This document shows, in pieces, positions 8,059 through 16,155 of a stretch of 64,000 nucleotides of DNA. The notes below the pieces were generated by a model, which made no database searches, was not told where the DNA came from, and saw only the letters and a list, made by a program, of their open reading frames with translations. A program made the position numbers and the translations under genes. How positions within the stretch are numbered: position 1 is the stretch's first letter; each line of letters starts with the position of its first letter. The DNA lies in NCBI RefSeq assembly GCF_000585495.1, contig NZ_CP007264.1:310001-374000 (forward strand), read 5' to 3'. Source of the stretch: Thermococcus nautili (GTDB lineage: Archaea; Methanobacteriota_B; Thermococci; Thermococcales; Thermococcaceae).

Positions 8059-9384
8059 TTGCCGGCGGTCATAGAGGAGGTCGCCAAGGTTTCATTCGAG
8101 AGGGTTGGAATGCACTCCCACATAAAGGGCCTCGGCCTTGACGAGAACGGAAGGGCCAAGTTCATCGCCGACGGTATGGTCGGTCAGGTTAAGGCGAGGG
8201 AAGCTGCCGGAATAGCGGTCGAGCTCATAAAGCGCGGGAAGCTCGCCGGCAAGGGAATCCTCCTCGTCGGCCCGACCGGGAGCGGTAAAACGGCGATAGC
8301 GATGGGCATAGCGAGGGAACTCGGCGAGGACGTTCCCTTCGTCCAGATAGCGGGAAGCGAGATTTACTCGGCCGAGGTCAACAAGACGGAGTTCCTCAAG
8401 CAGGCGATGAGGCGGGCGATAGGCGTTAGAATCAGCGAGGAGAGGAAGGTCTACGAGGGCGAGGTCAAGAAGATTGAGATAAGGCGCACGAGGCACCCCT
8501 TCAACCCCTACGTCGAGATTCCTGAGAGCGTCATCATAACCCTCCGCACGAGGGACGACGAGAAGACGATAAGGGCCGGCAGGGAGATAGCCTACCAGCT
8601 CATGGAGCTCGGCGTTGAAGAGGGTGACGTCATACAGATTGACGCCGAAACGGGCAAGGTCTCGAAGGTCGGGACGACGAAGGAGGAAGAGGGGCTCTTC
8701 TTCAAGCGCAAGGTCAGCCTTCCGAGCGGTCCGGTGCTCAAGATAAAGGAGTTCACCTACACCGTTACGCTCCACGACCTTGACGTTGCCAACGCCCGCG
8801 GAAACATCTTCGGCCTGCTCTTCAGCACTGGGGCGGAGATAAGCGACGACGTCAGGAGGCGCGTCGACGAGACTGTTAAGAGCTGGATTGAAGAGGGAAG
8901 GGCCACGCTCGTTCCGGGAGTGCTCTTCATAGACGAGGTCCACATGCTCGACATCGAGGCCTTCTCATTCCTTGCGAGGGCCATGGAGAGCGAGCTCGCG
9001 CCAATTCTCATCCTGGCCACCAACAGGGGAAGGACGAAGATAAGGGGCACCGACATCGAGGCACCGCACGGAATACCCGTTGACATGCTCGACAGGTTGC
9101 TCATAATCAACACCGAACCTTACAAGAAGGAGGAAATCAGAGAGATAGTCAAGATTCGCGCAAGGGAGGAGAAGATTGAGGTGAGCGAGGAGGCCATAGA
9201 GTACCTCGCGGAGCTCGGCGAGAAGACCAGCCTGCGCTACGCGGTTCAGCTCCTCGCCCCGGCGAGCGTCTTGGCCAAGGGCGGAAGGGTCGAAAGGGAG
9301 CACGTCGAGAAGGCCAAGGAGTACTTCGCCGACCTCAGGAGGAGCATCGAGTTCGTCGAGAAGCTCGAGGGAATGCTGAGCTGA
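8059..9384 (+). CDS. TIP49 / RuvB-like AAA+ ATPase
   Basis: Archaeal homologue of eukaryotic RuvBL1/2 (TIP49), hexameric AAA+ ATPases that act in chromatin, transcription and RNP assembly. The 441 residues carry Walker A GPTGSGKT (71-78), an inserted OB-like domain (about 130-235), Walker B LFIDEVHML (D292, E293), sensor 1 ILATNRG and sensor 2 region TSLRYAVQLL. The start is TTG 8059 after a GGGGGTGAG site. A TATA-like AATTTTTAAAT lies near 8006-8016. The gene is monocistronic, flanked by the zinc-ribbon pair and the convergent PIN operon. The cellular task in archaea is not established. Confidence 0.93.
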   Translation: MPAVIEEVAKVSFERVGMHSHIKGLGLDENGRAKFIADGMVGQVKAREAAGIAVELIKRGKLAGKGILLVGPTGSGKTAIAMGIARELGEDVPFVQIAGSEIYSAEVNKTEFLKQAMRRAIGVRISEERKVYEGEVKKIEIRRTRHPFNPYVEIPESVIITLRTRDDEKTIRAGREIAYQLMELGVEEGDVIQIDAETGKVSKVGTTKEEEGLFFKRKVSLPSGPVLKIKEFTYTVTLHDLDVANARGNIFGLLFSTGAEISDDVRRRVDETVKSWIEEGRATLVPGVLFIDEVHMLDIEAFSFLARAMESELAPILILATNRGRTKIRGTDIEAPHGIPVDMLDRLLIINTEPYKKEEIREIVKIRAREEKIEVSEEAIEYLAELGEKTSLRYAVQLLAPASVLAKGGRVEREHVEKAKEYFADLRRSIEFVEKLEGMLS

Positions 9385-9414
9385 TTTTCTCTGTTTTCCC
9401 AACATAATTCTAAT

Positions 9415-10413
9415 TCATTCCATAATCTTCACCAGCTCCCTGCTCAGCTTGAGGTGGAATATGAACTCGTTGTAAACTCTATCCTCCCGCTCGAAAACGA
9501 GCTTGAGCTCATCGAGGTTCGCCTTGCCTCCAAACTCACCGAAGACGAGGATTCCGTTGAGCTCTATCACACCGAAGACTGCCGCGAGATTGAAAAGGAG
9601 CGTCCTGAGCTGGTAAGCCGAGACCTCGTGTTTTCCAAGTTCCTCCCTTGGATATTTAAAGAGGAAGTACTCAAGTCCCTCCATCTCCGCCACGTCGGTT
9701 ATCGCTATGTCTGCCGTCAGGAAGACGAGCAGGGTGGGCGTCATTCTGTCGTACCTCTTGAGGGACTTGACGATAATCTCGTCGTTGTTGTGGGCCGGCT
9801 CGCTCACGCTCTCGGCGATGATTATCCTCGGCTTCAGCCTCTCGAACTCCTTCAGGGCTATGTATGCCGCTTTCCGGCTCCTCTTCGTCCGCCTGTTGCT
9901 GAACTCCCTCAGGAGGTGGGCGTTGAGAACCTCACGTGAAATCTCCTCAAGCTGTTTGTGCCTGTACTTGTAGTTCATCGCGTCCTCGATTTCCTTCTTG
10001 ACGCCCTCGGCGACGACTATCTGATAACCCTCAAGCGGTCTGTATGAGGATATGAAGCGGTGGTAGAAGAGGTTCGTATCGGGCGCGAATGCAACGCCTT
10101 TCTCCAGCCTCTCGTAGAGCTCCAGCGTCCTTTCAAACTCGTCGAGGTTGTCGTAGCGGAGGATTCCGGCGGAGATGAAGCACTCATAGAAGTCGCTCCA
10201 CGTCGGGAGTTCTGAGGAGAGCCTTGGCGGAACGCGGGCGTTGAAGGTCTTCCTGTCCGTCAGGACTTCAAGGTTATAACCTCTCTCGCTCGGCTCCGCC
10301 CGGAGGAGAGGAAGGCCGTAGAGCGGGTAACTCACCCGTAGCTCGCCCCTCTCGGCGAGGACGTTCATGAGGACCTGCAGTTCTGGCTTCACTATGACCT
10401 CAGCGGGCCTCAT
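9415..10413 (-). CDS. PIN-domain nuclease-like protein, in operon with a CARF-like sensor
   Basis: About 332 residues. The first 100 form an uncharacterised N-terminal region. A PIN fold follows: D112 in FAPDTNLFYH, E141/E143 in GVKKEIED, D211 in NNDEIIVK, and D235/D240 in FLTADIAITDVAEMEG. This is the usual set of acidic residues for Mg-dependent ribonucleases. The last 70 residues are a further mixed domain. The start at 10413 follows GGGGGATGGAG and overlaps the end of the CARF-like gene by 14 bases, so the two products are coupled. Unlike small VapC toxins it is long and has no small antitoxin partner. The pairing suggests a ligand-controlled nuclease; this is inference. Confidence 0.8.
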   Translation of the reverse strand: MRPAEVIVKPELQVLMNVLAERGELRVSYPLYGLPLLRAEPSERGYNLEVLTDRKTFNARVPPRLSSELPTWSDFYECFISAGILRYDNLDEFERTLELYERLEKGVAFAPDTNLFYHRFISSYRPLEGYQIVVAEGVKKEIEDAMNYKYRHKQLEEISREVLNAHLLREFSNRRTKRSRKAAYIALKEFERLKPRIIIAESVSEPAHNNDEIIVKSLKRYDRMTPTLLVFLTADIAITDVAEMEGLEYFLFKYPREELGKHEVSAYQLRTLLFNLAAVFGVIELNGILVFGEFGGKANLDELKLVFEREDRVYNEFIFHLKLSRELVKIME

Positions 10414-10897
10414 CTCCATCCCCCAGGAAGTTCTTGATGGGTTGCATGTGGGTTGGAATCATCATGTAGGGCCTGTCCGGGAAGTCCATGTCGAGCAGGC
10501 CCATGTAAACTATGAACGACACAGGGAACTCCCGAATCTGGACTATCGCGGCCGCGACCAGAGCCTTCCTGCCGGAGGTTATGTCGAGGCCTATCCGGTA
10601 ACCCTCGCGTTCGAGCTTGGTGAAGAGCTCCTTGAACTTCCTGTCGGCCTCGAAGAAGCCGTAGTCTTTAATCACCACGGTCTCAATCCTCGGCCTGAGG
10701 TTGTAGGCTTTGGATATGGCCTCTATGGCCTTCACCACCTTCGGAAGGAGGTTCCTGTAGCGCTCCTCGGTGAATACATAGACCCGCCGGATTTCCCGCT
10801 TTCCCTTGCCCTCCTTCAGGACTTTGTAGTAGGTGTTCACGACCGCCCAGGGCGAGCGACCGAGCAGGGTAACGTACGCTATGGGTGCCATGTTCAT
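10400..10897 (-). CDS. Free-standing CARF-like (Rossmann) sensor protein
   Basis: About 165 residues. Two CARF-superfamily hallmarks are visible: an N-terminal strand-loop TLLGRSPWAVVNT (LLGRSP at 11-16), and the DxTxGxK signature in LDITSGRKALVAAAI (D105, T107, G109, K111). YVFTEERY supplies the second strand. CARF domains bind cyclic oligoadenylates in type III CRISPR systems and switch effector nucleases. Here no HEPN or other effector is fused, but a PIN protein follows directly. The ATG at 10897 shares bases with the stop of the DUF2284 gene (TGATG). No CRISPR array or cas gene lies in this window. The CARF call rests on motifs read by eye; another Rossmann family is possible. Confidence 0.68.
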   Translation of the reverse strand: MNMAPIAYVTLLGRSPWAVVNTYYKVLKEGKGKREIRRVYVFTEERYRNLLPKVVKAIEAISKAYNLRPRIETVVIKDYGFFEADRKFKELFTKLEREGYRIGLDITSGRKALVAAAIVQIREFPVSFIVYMGLLDMDFPDRPYMMIPTHMQPIKNFLGDGDEAR

Positions 10898-11358
10898 CAC
10901 TCCACCAGTATCATTCCGTAAAGGACGCTCTCTGAAAAGTCTATTTGAACCAGCGAGCTGATTTCAATCCCGATGGCGTCGAGGCTCGGCCGGACTTTCG
11001 TTGGAAGCCGGCAGGGCCCACCGCGCTCGAAGGGGCAGTCCGGGCAGAGGTTGCAGTTGCCGGGGAAGAGGGCCATCGCGTAGAGCTTTCCTTCCCTGAA
11101 GAGCTCGGCCTCGCGCTTGAGCAGATATAGGATTGCCTCCCGTTTCTCCTCCTCGAAGCGCTCCATGTCAATTTCGAACTTTATGATGATGGCCCTGCTG
11201 AAGTGGCTCACCCACTCCTTTGCCTCCCTCCAGTCGGGGGCGTGGGGAGGACAGCTCGGCCTCTTCCCGTACATCGGGCAGGTTCGACACTTCCAGACCG
11301 GTCTTGGCGAGATGACGATTTTCTCGGCCGGTATCTCCTTCTCCCAGAGCATGCGCAT
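10897..11358 (-). CDS. DUF2284 cysteine-rich metal-binding protein
   Basis: 153 residues with eight or more cysteines: CRTCPMYGKRPSCPPHAP near the N-terminus, then CNLCPDCPFERGGPC. This is the DUF2284 pattern, thought to bind iron-sulfur clusters or metal; its reaction is unknown. It is first in an operon with the CARF-like and PIN genes. A TATA-like TATTTAACG (11381-11389, minus-strand promoter) places transcription start at about 11358, so the message is probably leaderless. A second ATG at 11352 is possible. Confidence 0.85.
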   Translation of the reverse strand: MRMLWEKEIPAEKIVISPRPVWKCRTCPMYGKRPSCPPHAPDWREAKEWVSHFSRAIIIKFEIDMERFEEEKREAILYLLKREAELFREGKLYAMALFPGNCNLCPDCPFERGGPCRLPTKVRPSLDAIGIEISSLVQIDFSESVLYGMILVE

Positions 11359-11429
11359 GGTAGGTTAAACGCCGGCGGAGTATTTAACGTTGGCGCAACC
11401 CTTTTACGGATGAAGACATAGGTTTGAAC

Positions 11430-11981
11430 ATGAGGACATGGATACCTCTGCTAATAATCGCGCTTCTAATCGGGTCGGGCTGTATAAGTGGGGGAGGTGA
11501 GAAAACGACCGCACCTAAGACCCTTGAGGTCGGTTCAGTCTTCCACAACGGGAGCTACATCCCCGTTAAGTTCACCTGCGACGGAGAGGACATAAACCCG
11601 CCGATATTCATCGGTAACATCAGCGAGAAGGCGAAGAGCCTTGTCATAATCGTGGACGACCCCGATGCTCCCGCGGGAACCTTCACTCACTGGATTGCCT
11701 GGAACATTCCGCCGGTGGGCGAGATTCCCGAGGCGGTTCCGAAGGTCGGCGAGGTTGAGAAGCCGATTCCGATGGTTCAGGGAAGGAACGACTTCGGGAG
11801 GATAGGCTACGGTGGTCCCTGCCCGCCTGGGGGGAGTGTTCATCACTACCACTTCAAGGTCTATGCCCTCGACACGACGCTGAACCTTCCGCCGGGGGCG
11901 ACGAGAAAAGAACTGGAGAAGGCCATGGAAGGCCACGTTATCCAGTGGGGAGAGCTCGTGGGGCTCTACAGGCGGAGTTAG
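11430..11981 (+). CDS. PEBP (YbhB/YbcL) family lipoprotein
   Basis: Phosphatidylethanolamine-binding-protein fold, the family of Raf kinase inhibitor protein and bacterial YbhB. A signal peptide ends in the lipobox IGSGC, so the mature protein is probably lipid-anchored outside the membrane. Family blocks: FTCDGEDINPP, VDDPDAPAGTFTHW and GYGGPCPPGGSVHHYHF, which form the ligand pocket. Length (184) is normal plus the lipoprotein leader. The ATG at 11430 is preferred over the TTG at 11424. The extracellular ligand is unknown. Its stop overlaps the convergent SemiSWEET-like gene by 4 bases. Confidence 0.9.
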   Translation: MRTWIPLLIIALLIGSGCISGGGEKTTAPKTLEVGSVFHNGSYIPVKFTCDGEDINPPIFIGNISEKAKSLVIIVDDPDAPAGTFTHWIAWNIPPVGEIPEAVPKVGEVEKPIPMVQGRNDFGRIGYGGPCPPGGSVHHYHFKVYALDTTLNLPPGATRKELEKAMEGHVIQWGELVGLYRRS

Positions 11982-12238
11982 GTGCTTTTCTTTTCCCTCA
12001 ACTTCACCACGAGGTTTATCGCGCTCTGCAACGCCGCGAGGAAGTTCAGGGCGAAGAATATCCAGTCCCCGATTATGTAGGAGTATATCGTCAGCAGGGT
12101 CGAGGCGGTCACGTAGATTATTATGAACTGCATGTTCAGGGGACACTTTCTCGTCCTTATTGTTTCCAGGGTCTGAGGAACCCAAGCGCTCACGAGGAGC
12201 AGCATTCCGAGCAGTCCGATTATCTCTCCACCGTTCAT
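11978..12238 (-). CDS. SemiSWEET-like PQ-loop membrane protein
   Basis: 86 residues with three hydrophobic helices. The PQ-loop motif is in the first (LLVSAWVPQTLETIRTR), and an FALNFLAALQSAINLVVK helix closes the protein. Length and a single three-helix unit match SemiSWEETs, which dimerise to move sugars, and related PQ-loop proteins. The substrate cannot be read from sequence. The ATG at 12238 has GGTGAG six bases upstream; a longer frame to 12268 adds unlikely residues. Confidence 0.8.
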   Translation of the reverse strand: MNGGEIIGLLGMLLLVSAWVPQTLETIRTRKCPLNMQFIIIYVTASTLLTIYSYIIGDWIFFALNFLAALQSAINLVVKLREKKST

Positions 12239-12337
12239 GGTCTCACCCGGGATAAAAACGGGCTCCACTAAAAAAGGGTTGTGGCGGGGTTTCTGTCAAA
12301 AACGGCAGATAAAACGGCTGGTTTTAACTTCCTCGCG

Positions 12338-12793
12338 CTAAAGCTCGCTCGCGAGCATTGAGGTTGCCCACGTTTTGACGTCCTCGTCGAGGATGTCTTC
12401 TATGAGCTTCATCGCTCTATCGAGTTCACCCTTCCTCGCGAGTCTGAGCGCGACCTCCGCCTGCACCTTCGACCTGTTGGCGAGGTCGGTTATATGCTCC
12501 GCTATGTAGAGGGCGTCGTCGAACTTCCCCATCTCAAGGAACTCAAAGGCCAGCCCCATCAGGTTCTTCGTCGGGTTCTTTGTTGATAGTGCCGTCTCTA
12601 TCGCCCTGTCAAGGGCATCCCTGTAATCCTCTCCCTCCTTCGCCATCTCCACGACTATTCCGTTGACGGCCTTGGAACGGACGCTCCCGTCAGGTATTCC
12701 CCCGGCGAGCTTCATAGCCTCGTCAAATTTCCCTGCCTTCACGAGCTTCATGACTGCATCGTAAAGGGCCCGCGAGCGGTACCATGCCTGCAT
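12338..12793 (-). CDS. Helical-repeat (TPR-like) protein
   Basis: About 151 residues of repeated helix pairs of the form GKFDEAMKLAGGI, EYRDALDRAI-like, GKFDDALYIAEHI and GELDRAMKLIEDI, spaced about 33-37 residues apart. This is typical of TPR/Sel1-like scaffolds that bind other proteins. No catalytic motif or signal is present. ATG 12793 follows GGGGGT with good spacing; the ATG at 12805 lies before that site. Related small repeat proteins are common in Thermococcales, but the partner is unknown. Confidence 0.75.
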   Translation of the reverse strand: MQAWYRSRALYDAVMKLVKAGKFDEAMKLAGGIPDGSVRSKAVNGIVVEMAKEGEDYRDALDRAIETALSTKNPTKNLMGLAFEFLEMGKFDDALYIAEHITDLANRSKVQAEVALRLARKGELDRAMKLIEDILDEDVKTWATSMLASEL

Positions 12794-12887
12794 GAAGACC
12801 CCCATATCATTATGACCCCGCCCGATTTAAGGGTTCTGGTTGTGTTAACTTTATAACCTCTCCATTGGATAGAACACCGGTGGTCTG

Positions 12888-13493
12888 ATGAAAAAGGCTG
12901 GAGTGCTCCTACTGTTGCTGGTTCTCCTCGGTTTCTCCGCGGGCTGTATCGGGAGCAACGGCACGACGGGCACTTCTTCAACATCGACAACCTCAAAACC
13001 GGCCTACGTTGACGTCAACGGCACGAGGATTTATCTGAACGAGATTCACTTCTACATGTACGGTATGAAAACCTGCCCCCACTGCCGGCACATGCACGAG
13101 TGGATTCCCCAGGAGTACGGCGAGAAGGCCTTAACCTACTACGAGCTCGTGGGCAACCAGACTAACATGATGCTCTTCAACGAGCTCGCCCAGCTCACGG
13201 GCATAACCGGCGTTCCGGCGATAGCGATTACCTACAACGGAACCCTCTACGCGGTCATAGAGGGAGAGTTCAACGTGACCGCAACGCCCGAAATAATCGC
13301 GACGGCAATCAAGAACGACGGCGTGCTACTCCTAACCGGCAAGACCTACCTGCTCTCATACAAGGACCCCAAGGCCAAGCTCGTCATCAATGCCCTCTAC
13401 ACGATATTCGTGAAGCACCAGTCGGTTGACGTCCAGAAGATTTTCAATGAGCTGAAGGCCAACTCAACATCGACCGGGAACTCGACGGGCTGA
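12888..13493 (+). CDS. Thioredoxin-fold lipoprotein with CPHC active site
   Basis: 201 residues. A signal peptide ends in lipobox SAGC, followed by a Thr/Ser linker and then a thioredoxin-like domain: active site MKTCPHCRHM, cis-proline loop GVPAI and a YNGTLYAVIEG strand. It should sit outside the membrane as a thiol-disulfide oxidoreductase. The CcdA-type membrane protein 60 bases downstream could supply electrons to it. TATA-like CTTTATAACC lies at about 12849-12858, and the ribosome site is GGTGGTCTG before ATG 12888. The C-terminal part after the fold is low in homology signals. Confidence 0.87.
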   Translation: MKKAGVLLLLLVLLGFSAGCIGSNGTTGTSSTSTTSKPAYVDVNGTRIYLNEIHFYMYGMKTCPHCRHMHEWIPQEYGEKALTYYELVGNQTNMMLFNELAQLTGITGVPAIAITYNGTLYAVIEGEFNVTATPEIIATAIKNDGVLLLTGKTYLLSYKDPKAKLVINALYTIFVKHQSVDVQKIFNELKANSTSTGNSTG

Positions 13494-13519
13494 CCTTTCG
13501 TTTTCAACCTTTCGTTTTG

Positions 13520-13540
13520 GAAAGGGTGAAAAGCCCTTTC
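13520..13540 (+). terminator. Hairpin between the thioredoxin lipoprotein and ccdA genes
   Basis: A 7-bp perfect stem (GAAAGGG 13520-13526, CCCTTTC 13534-13540) with a 7-base loop lies in the 61-base gap. T-rich runs before it (13499-13518) could stop transcription. It may instead set the ratio between the two genes. Confidence 0.35.
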
Positions 13541-13554
13541 GGGTATTCTCAACC

Positions 13555-14280
13555 ATGAAGAGCGAAATCAAGGCCCTCGCGATAATCCTGCTGGCTTCCT
13601 TCGGGTTAAGCGCCGTAGTTCTCTACCTCCTGGGCATTCCGGGCTTTATCCCCAAGTTCTACGCCCTGGCGATGAGCGACTCGATAAACCCATGCACCTT
13701 TGTGATTTACACCATGCTCCTCATCGCGATATCAGTGAGGGAAGTGTCGCGGAAGAGACTTTACATCATCGGCTCGGCCTTTATCCTGGCAGTTTACGTC
13801 TCGTACTACCTCCTCGGCGTCGGCCTGCTCTTTCTGGGACAGTACATCCCCCTGTGGCTCGCCGGAGTCTTTGCGATAGGCTTCGGAGTCTACACAATAG
13901 TCACGGGGATAATGGAGCGCTCGAGGATAGGCGACAAGGGGAAGATAAGAAAGAAGATATTCAGCGCCGACGCGACCTTCGCGGGTTCGTTTGCCCTCGG
14001 CGTCATTGTCTCGACGACGCTCCTCCCCTGTTCCGCCGGCAGTTACCTCGTCTACGCGACGATAATAGCCCACGGGAGCAGGGCCCTCGCTTTCTTCCTC
14101 CTGGCCCTCTACAACGTCATTTTCGTGCTTCCCCTCGTCGTAATACTCCTCGCCATGGGGAGCGTGAGCGAGAGCAAGCGCTTCTCCCAGGCGATGGTCA
14201 GGCACAGCATGGAGCTTTCCGTCATCGCGGGAATTCTGCTCATTGCGATAGGCGTCTGGGTTTTATCGGGGGGCTCCTAA
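13555..14280 (+). CDS. ccdA: CcdA/DsbD-type transmembrane thiol electron carrier
   Basis: 241 residues with about six membrane helices and the two family cysteines, one in SINPCTF in the first conserved helix and one in TTLLPCSAGSY in the fourth. CcdA passes electrons from cytoplasmic thioredoxin across the membrane to external thiol proteins. Neighbours fit: an external CPHC lipoprotein before it and a cytoplasmic CPYC glutaredoxin-like protein convergent after it. Its stop overlaps the convergent gene by 18 bases. The gene has an unusual pre-domain helix (residues 5-27), as in other archaeal CcdA proteins. Confidence 0.9.
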   Translation: MKSEIKALAIILLASFGLSAVVLYLLGIPGFIPKFYALAMSDSINPCTFVIYTMLLIAISVREVSRKRLYIIGSAFILAVYVSYYLLGVGLLFLGQYIPLWLAGVFAIGFGVYTIVTGIMERSRIGDKGKIRKKIFSADATFAGSFALGVIVSTTLLPCSAGSYLVYATIIAHGSRALAFFLLALYNVIFVLPLVVILLAMGSVSESKRFSQAMVRHSMELSVIAGILLIAIGVWVLSGGS

Positions 14281-14619
14281 CCCGAGCCGTTCCCTGACCC
14301 TTTTCTCGAACTCCGCGAAGTTTGGAACCCCAATGAACTCCACTCTGTTGTCGATGAGTATCGTCGGCGTTCCGAGGATGTTGTGTTCCATGGCTTTCCT
14401 CTGCCCCTCTGGCGTGGCAACGCTGAGCTCCCTGGCCACGACACCCTCATACTTCCCCTCAAGTTCTTTGGCCATCTGGACGGCAATCGGACAGTAGGGG
14501 CATCCCGGGGCCGTTATGACCTCGATGACGACCTTACGTTTCGGCTTTACCTCAATCATGCCCGCTCGCTTCATGAGTTCAAGCATCTTCTTTCTCCTTA
14601 TCATCTCCAGCTCGTCCAT
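14263..14619 (-). CDS. Glutaredoxin-like thiol oxidoreductase (CPYC)
   Basis: 118 residues. A charged N-terminal helix precedes a thioredoxin/glutaredoxin fold with active site APGCPYCPIA and cis-proline GTPTILI. It has no signal, so it is probably cytoplasmic. It may reduce small proteins or be the donor to CcdA. ATG 14619 follows AGGTGATAGT; an upstream frame to 14679 lacks support. It could be transcribed with the membrane protein at 14686-15261, 67 bases upstream. Confidence 0.85.
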   Translation of the reverse strand: MDELEMIRRKKMLELMKRAGMIEVKPKRKVVIEVITAPGCPYCPIAVQMAKELEGKYEGVVARELSVATPEGQRKAMEHNILGTPTILIDNRVEFIGVPNFAEFEKRVRERLGLGAPR

Positions 14620-14685
14620 ACTATCACCTGAGGGAGAAATCCGCAGAAAAATTAAAACGCTAACGGCGGAAATCTGCAAAACTCT

Positions 14686-15261
14686 TCAATCAACGGCGTT
14701 CAGGTGAATCGCGAGCAGAACCGCGAAGAGCACCGCGAGCGCTATGTGGGCCTTTTTCCAGCGCTGGTACATCTTCACGTATCTGGCAACCTCCTCCTTC
14801 CGTCCGGTCTTTGCAAGGGCGAGTATCTTCCTGTTTATCGCCCGGCCAATGAAGCCGAGGACGTTGAGGGCAATGAGGGTTACTCCCATCGCAAGACCAG
14901 CGATGCCACCGATTCCCACGTAGTTCCCGCAGGAGAGGAAGTGGACGAAGACCAGAACCGTTCCCGTTATCGTCAGGGCGTGGTGAACCGTCATTGGGGA
15001 TACCGGGCCTATAAAGGTCACGTACGGGTGCTCGGGCTGGATTTCAAAGCCCCACTTATCGTCCTTGCGGTGCTTTATCAGGAGCTTTCGCTTCGTGAGG
15101 GCGTAGTAGACAACGCCCGCGCCAATCAGCACAACGCCGAGTACCGCGAACGCTGTATAGCCGGCATCGTACTCGTTCTCGTCCTCCCCGTACTCGTCGG
15201 CAAGGGCAAGGGGGAGGAGCAGAAGCATCAAAACGAAAAAGACGGCGAGCTTTCTCCTCAT
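14686..15261 (-). CDS. Membrane protein with cytochrome b561-like histidine pairs
   Basis: 191 residues. A cleavable-looking signal (FFVLMLLLLPLALADE) is followed by an acidic segment and four further hydrophobic helices. Histidines sit in two helices that could hold heme: TVHHALTITGTVLVFVHFL and KKAHIALAVLFAVLLAIHL. This resembles b561/ferric-reductase-like membrane domains, but I cannot name a family with certainty. RBS GAGAGGTG precedes ATG 15261. It lies 11 bases after the gene at 15273-16085, so the two form an operon, possibly continuing to the glutaredoxin-like gene. Confidence 0.7.
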   Translation of the reverse strand: MRRKLAVFFVLMLLLLPLALADEYGEDENEYDAGYTAFAVLGVVLIGAGVVYYALTKRKLLIKHRKDDKWGFEIQPEHPYVTFIGPVSPMTVHHALTITGTVLVFVHFLSCGNYVGIGGIAGLAMGVTLIALNVLGFIGRAINRKILALAKTGRKEEVARYVKMYQRWKKAHIALAVLFAVLLAIHLNAVD

Positions 15262-15272
15262 ATTGACACCTC

Positions 15273-16085
15273 TCAGATTGTTTTACTGCCCAGTCCGCAT
15301 ATGCCCGCGAAGGGACAGACCGAGCAGTCCTCTGTGTAAGGCTTGAGCGGGGGTTCGCCCTTTACGGCCCTTGTTATCTCCCTCGCCCTTTCCATAGCTT
15401 CATCGTCGCCCTGAAGCACGAGGGTGACGCTTCCCTCAGCCCCTCCAGCGCCACCTGAGGCTATGGGTACCGCCTCCACTCCTGCAAGTATCTTGTAAGC
15501 CTCGACCTCCGTCACAGGGTGTGAGTGAGGTATCGGGACGAGCGCCGCGTAGAGGCCCGTTCCCCAGTCGAAGGAGTATATGCCCGTGAGCTTGGCACTT
15601 TCCTCAACCGGCGTTGGCACGAACTTTTCAAGGCTCACAGGGGTGATTGTGAAAACCCCCTTCGTTATCGTCCATCCGAAGGTCTTGCCTATCGTTCCCC
15701 CGTCCGGAGCCGCGGCAAAAACCGCGACGTTCCAGTTTATGTCGATGGCGTTGGCGCCTTTGATAAAGACGTCCTTCGGGCCCATTCTCCGGAGGGCCTC
15801 CTGAGGGTCGTCGAAGGGCTCTCCCCGGTACAGAACGAGGTGCTTTGGCCACGTTTTTTTCGGAGTAACACAGGTTCTTCCATTGCTTATTGTCCCAATC
15901 GTCCACTTCTCCTTCTCTATTTCCTTACCCAGTATCTCTTCCGCAATGTAAGCGGCAGTTGTTCCCGTCGCTATGTAAACGAAGCCCTCCTTCAGCGCGC
16001 GCTGAACTTCCGGCATGGCAACAACGGCCTTCGCTATGAGCCTCTTGCTCTCGGGTGGCGTCAGGGTAACGAGCGCCCTTTTCAC
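15273..16085 (-). CDS. Uncharacterised protein with RpiA-like start and C-terminal Cys cluster
   Basis: 270 residues. The early part reads YIATGTTAAYIAEEIL, resembling the nucleotide/sugar-phosphate loop of the ribose-5-phosphate isomerase/CoA-transferase fold. The C-terminus ends with CSVCPFAGICGL, a C-x2-C-x5-C cluster suited to an iron-sulfur cluster or zinc. I do not recognise a characterised function. The start is GTG 16085 with AGGTGAT upstream, preferred to the GTG at 16094 that lies in this site. TATA-like GTTTATACC (minus strand, about 16118-16127) is its promoter. Confidence 0.75.
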   Translation of the reverse strand: MKRALVTLTPPESKRLIAKAVVAMPEVQRALKEGFVYIATGTTAAYIAEEILGKEIEKEKWTIGTISNGRTCVTPKKTWPKHLVLYRGEPFDDPQEALRRMGPKDVFIKGANAIDINWNVAVFAAAPDGGTIGKTFGWTITKGVFTITPVSLEKFVPTPVEESAKLTGIYSFDWGTGLYAALVPIPHSHPVTEVEAYKILAGVEAVPIASGGAGGAEGSVTLVLQGDDEAMERAREITRAVKGEPPLKPYTEDCSVCPFAGICGLGSKTI

Positions 16086-16155
16086 GTTAATCACCTGGCT
16101 AAAATACGCATCGAAAGGTATAAACCTTCTCTTAGAGGGTCCGAGAAGCCTTAGC

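Noticed and set aside
8092-8943. A 283-codon minus-strand open frame
   Set aside because: Antisense shadow of the TIP49-like ATPase gene; composition rich in Leu/Arg/Asp/Val as expected for a mirrored frame, no ribosome site.
9415-10413. Ordinary VapC toxin
   Set aside because: It is more than twice the normal VapC length, has extra N- and C-terminal regions and no antitoxin gene next to it.
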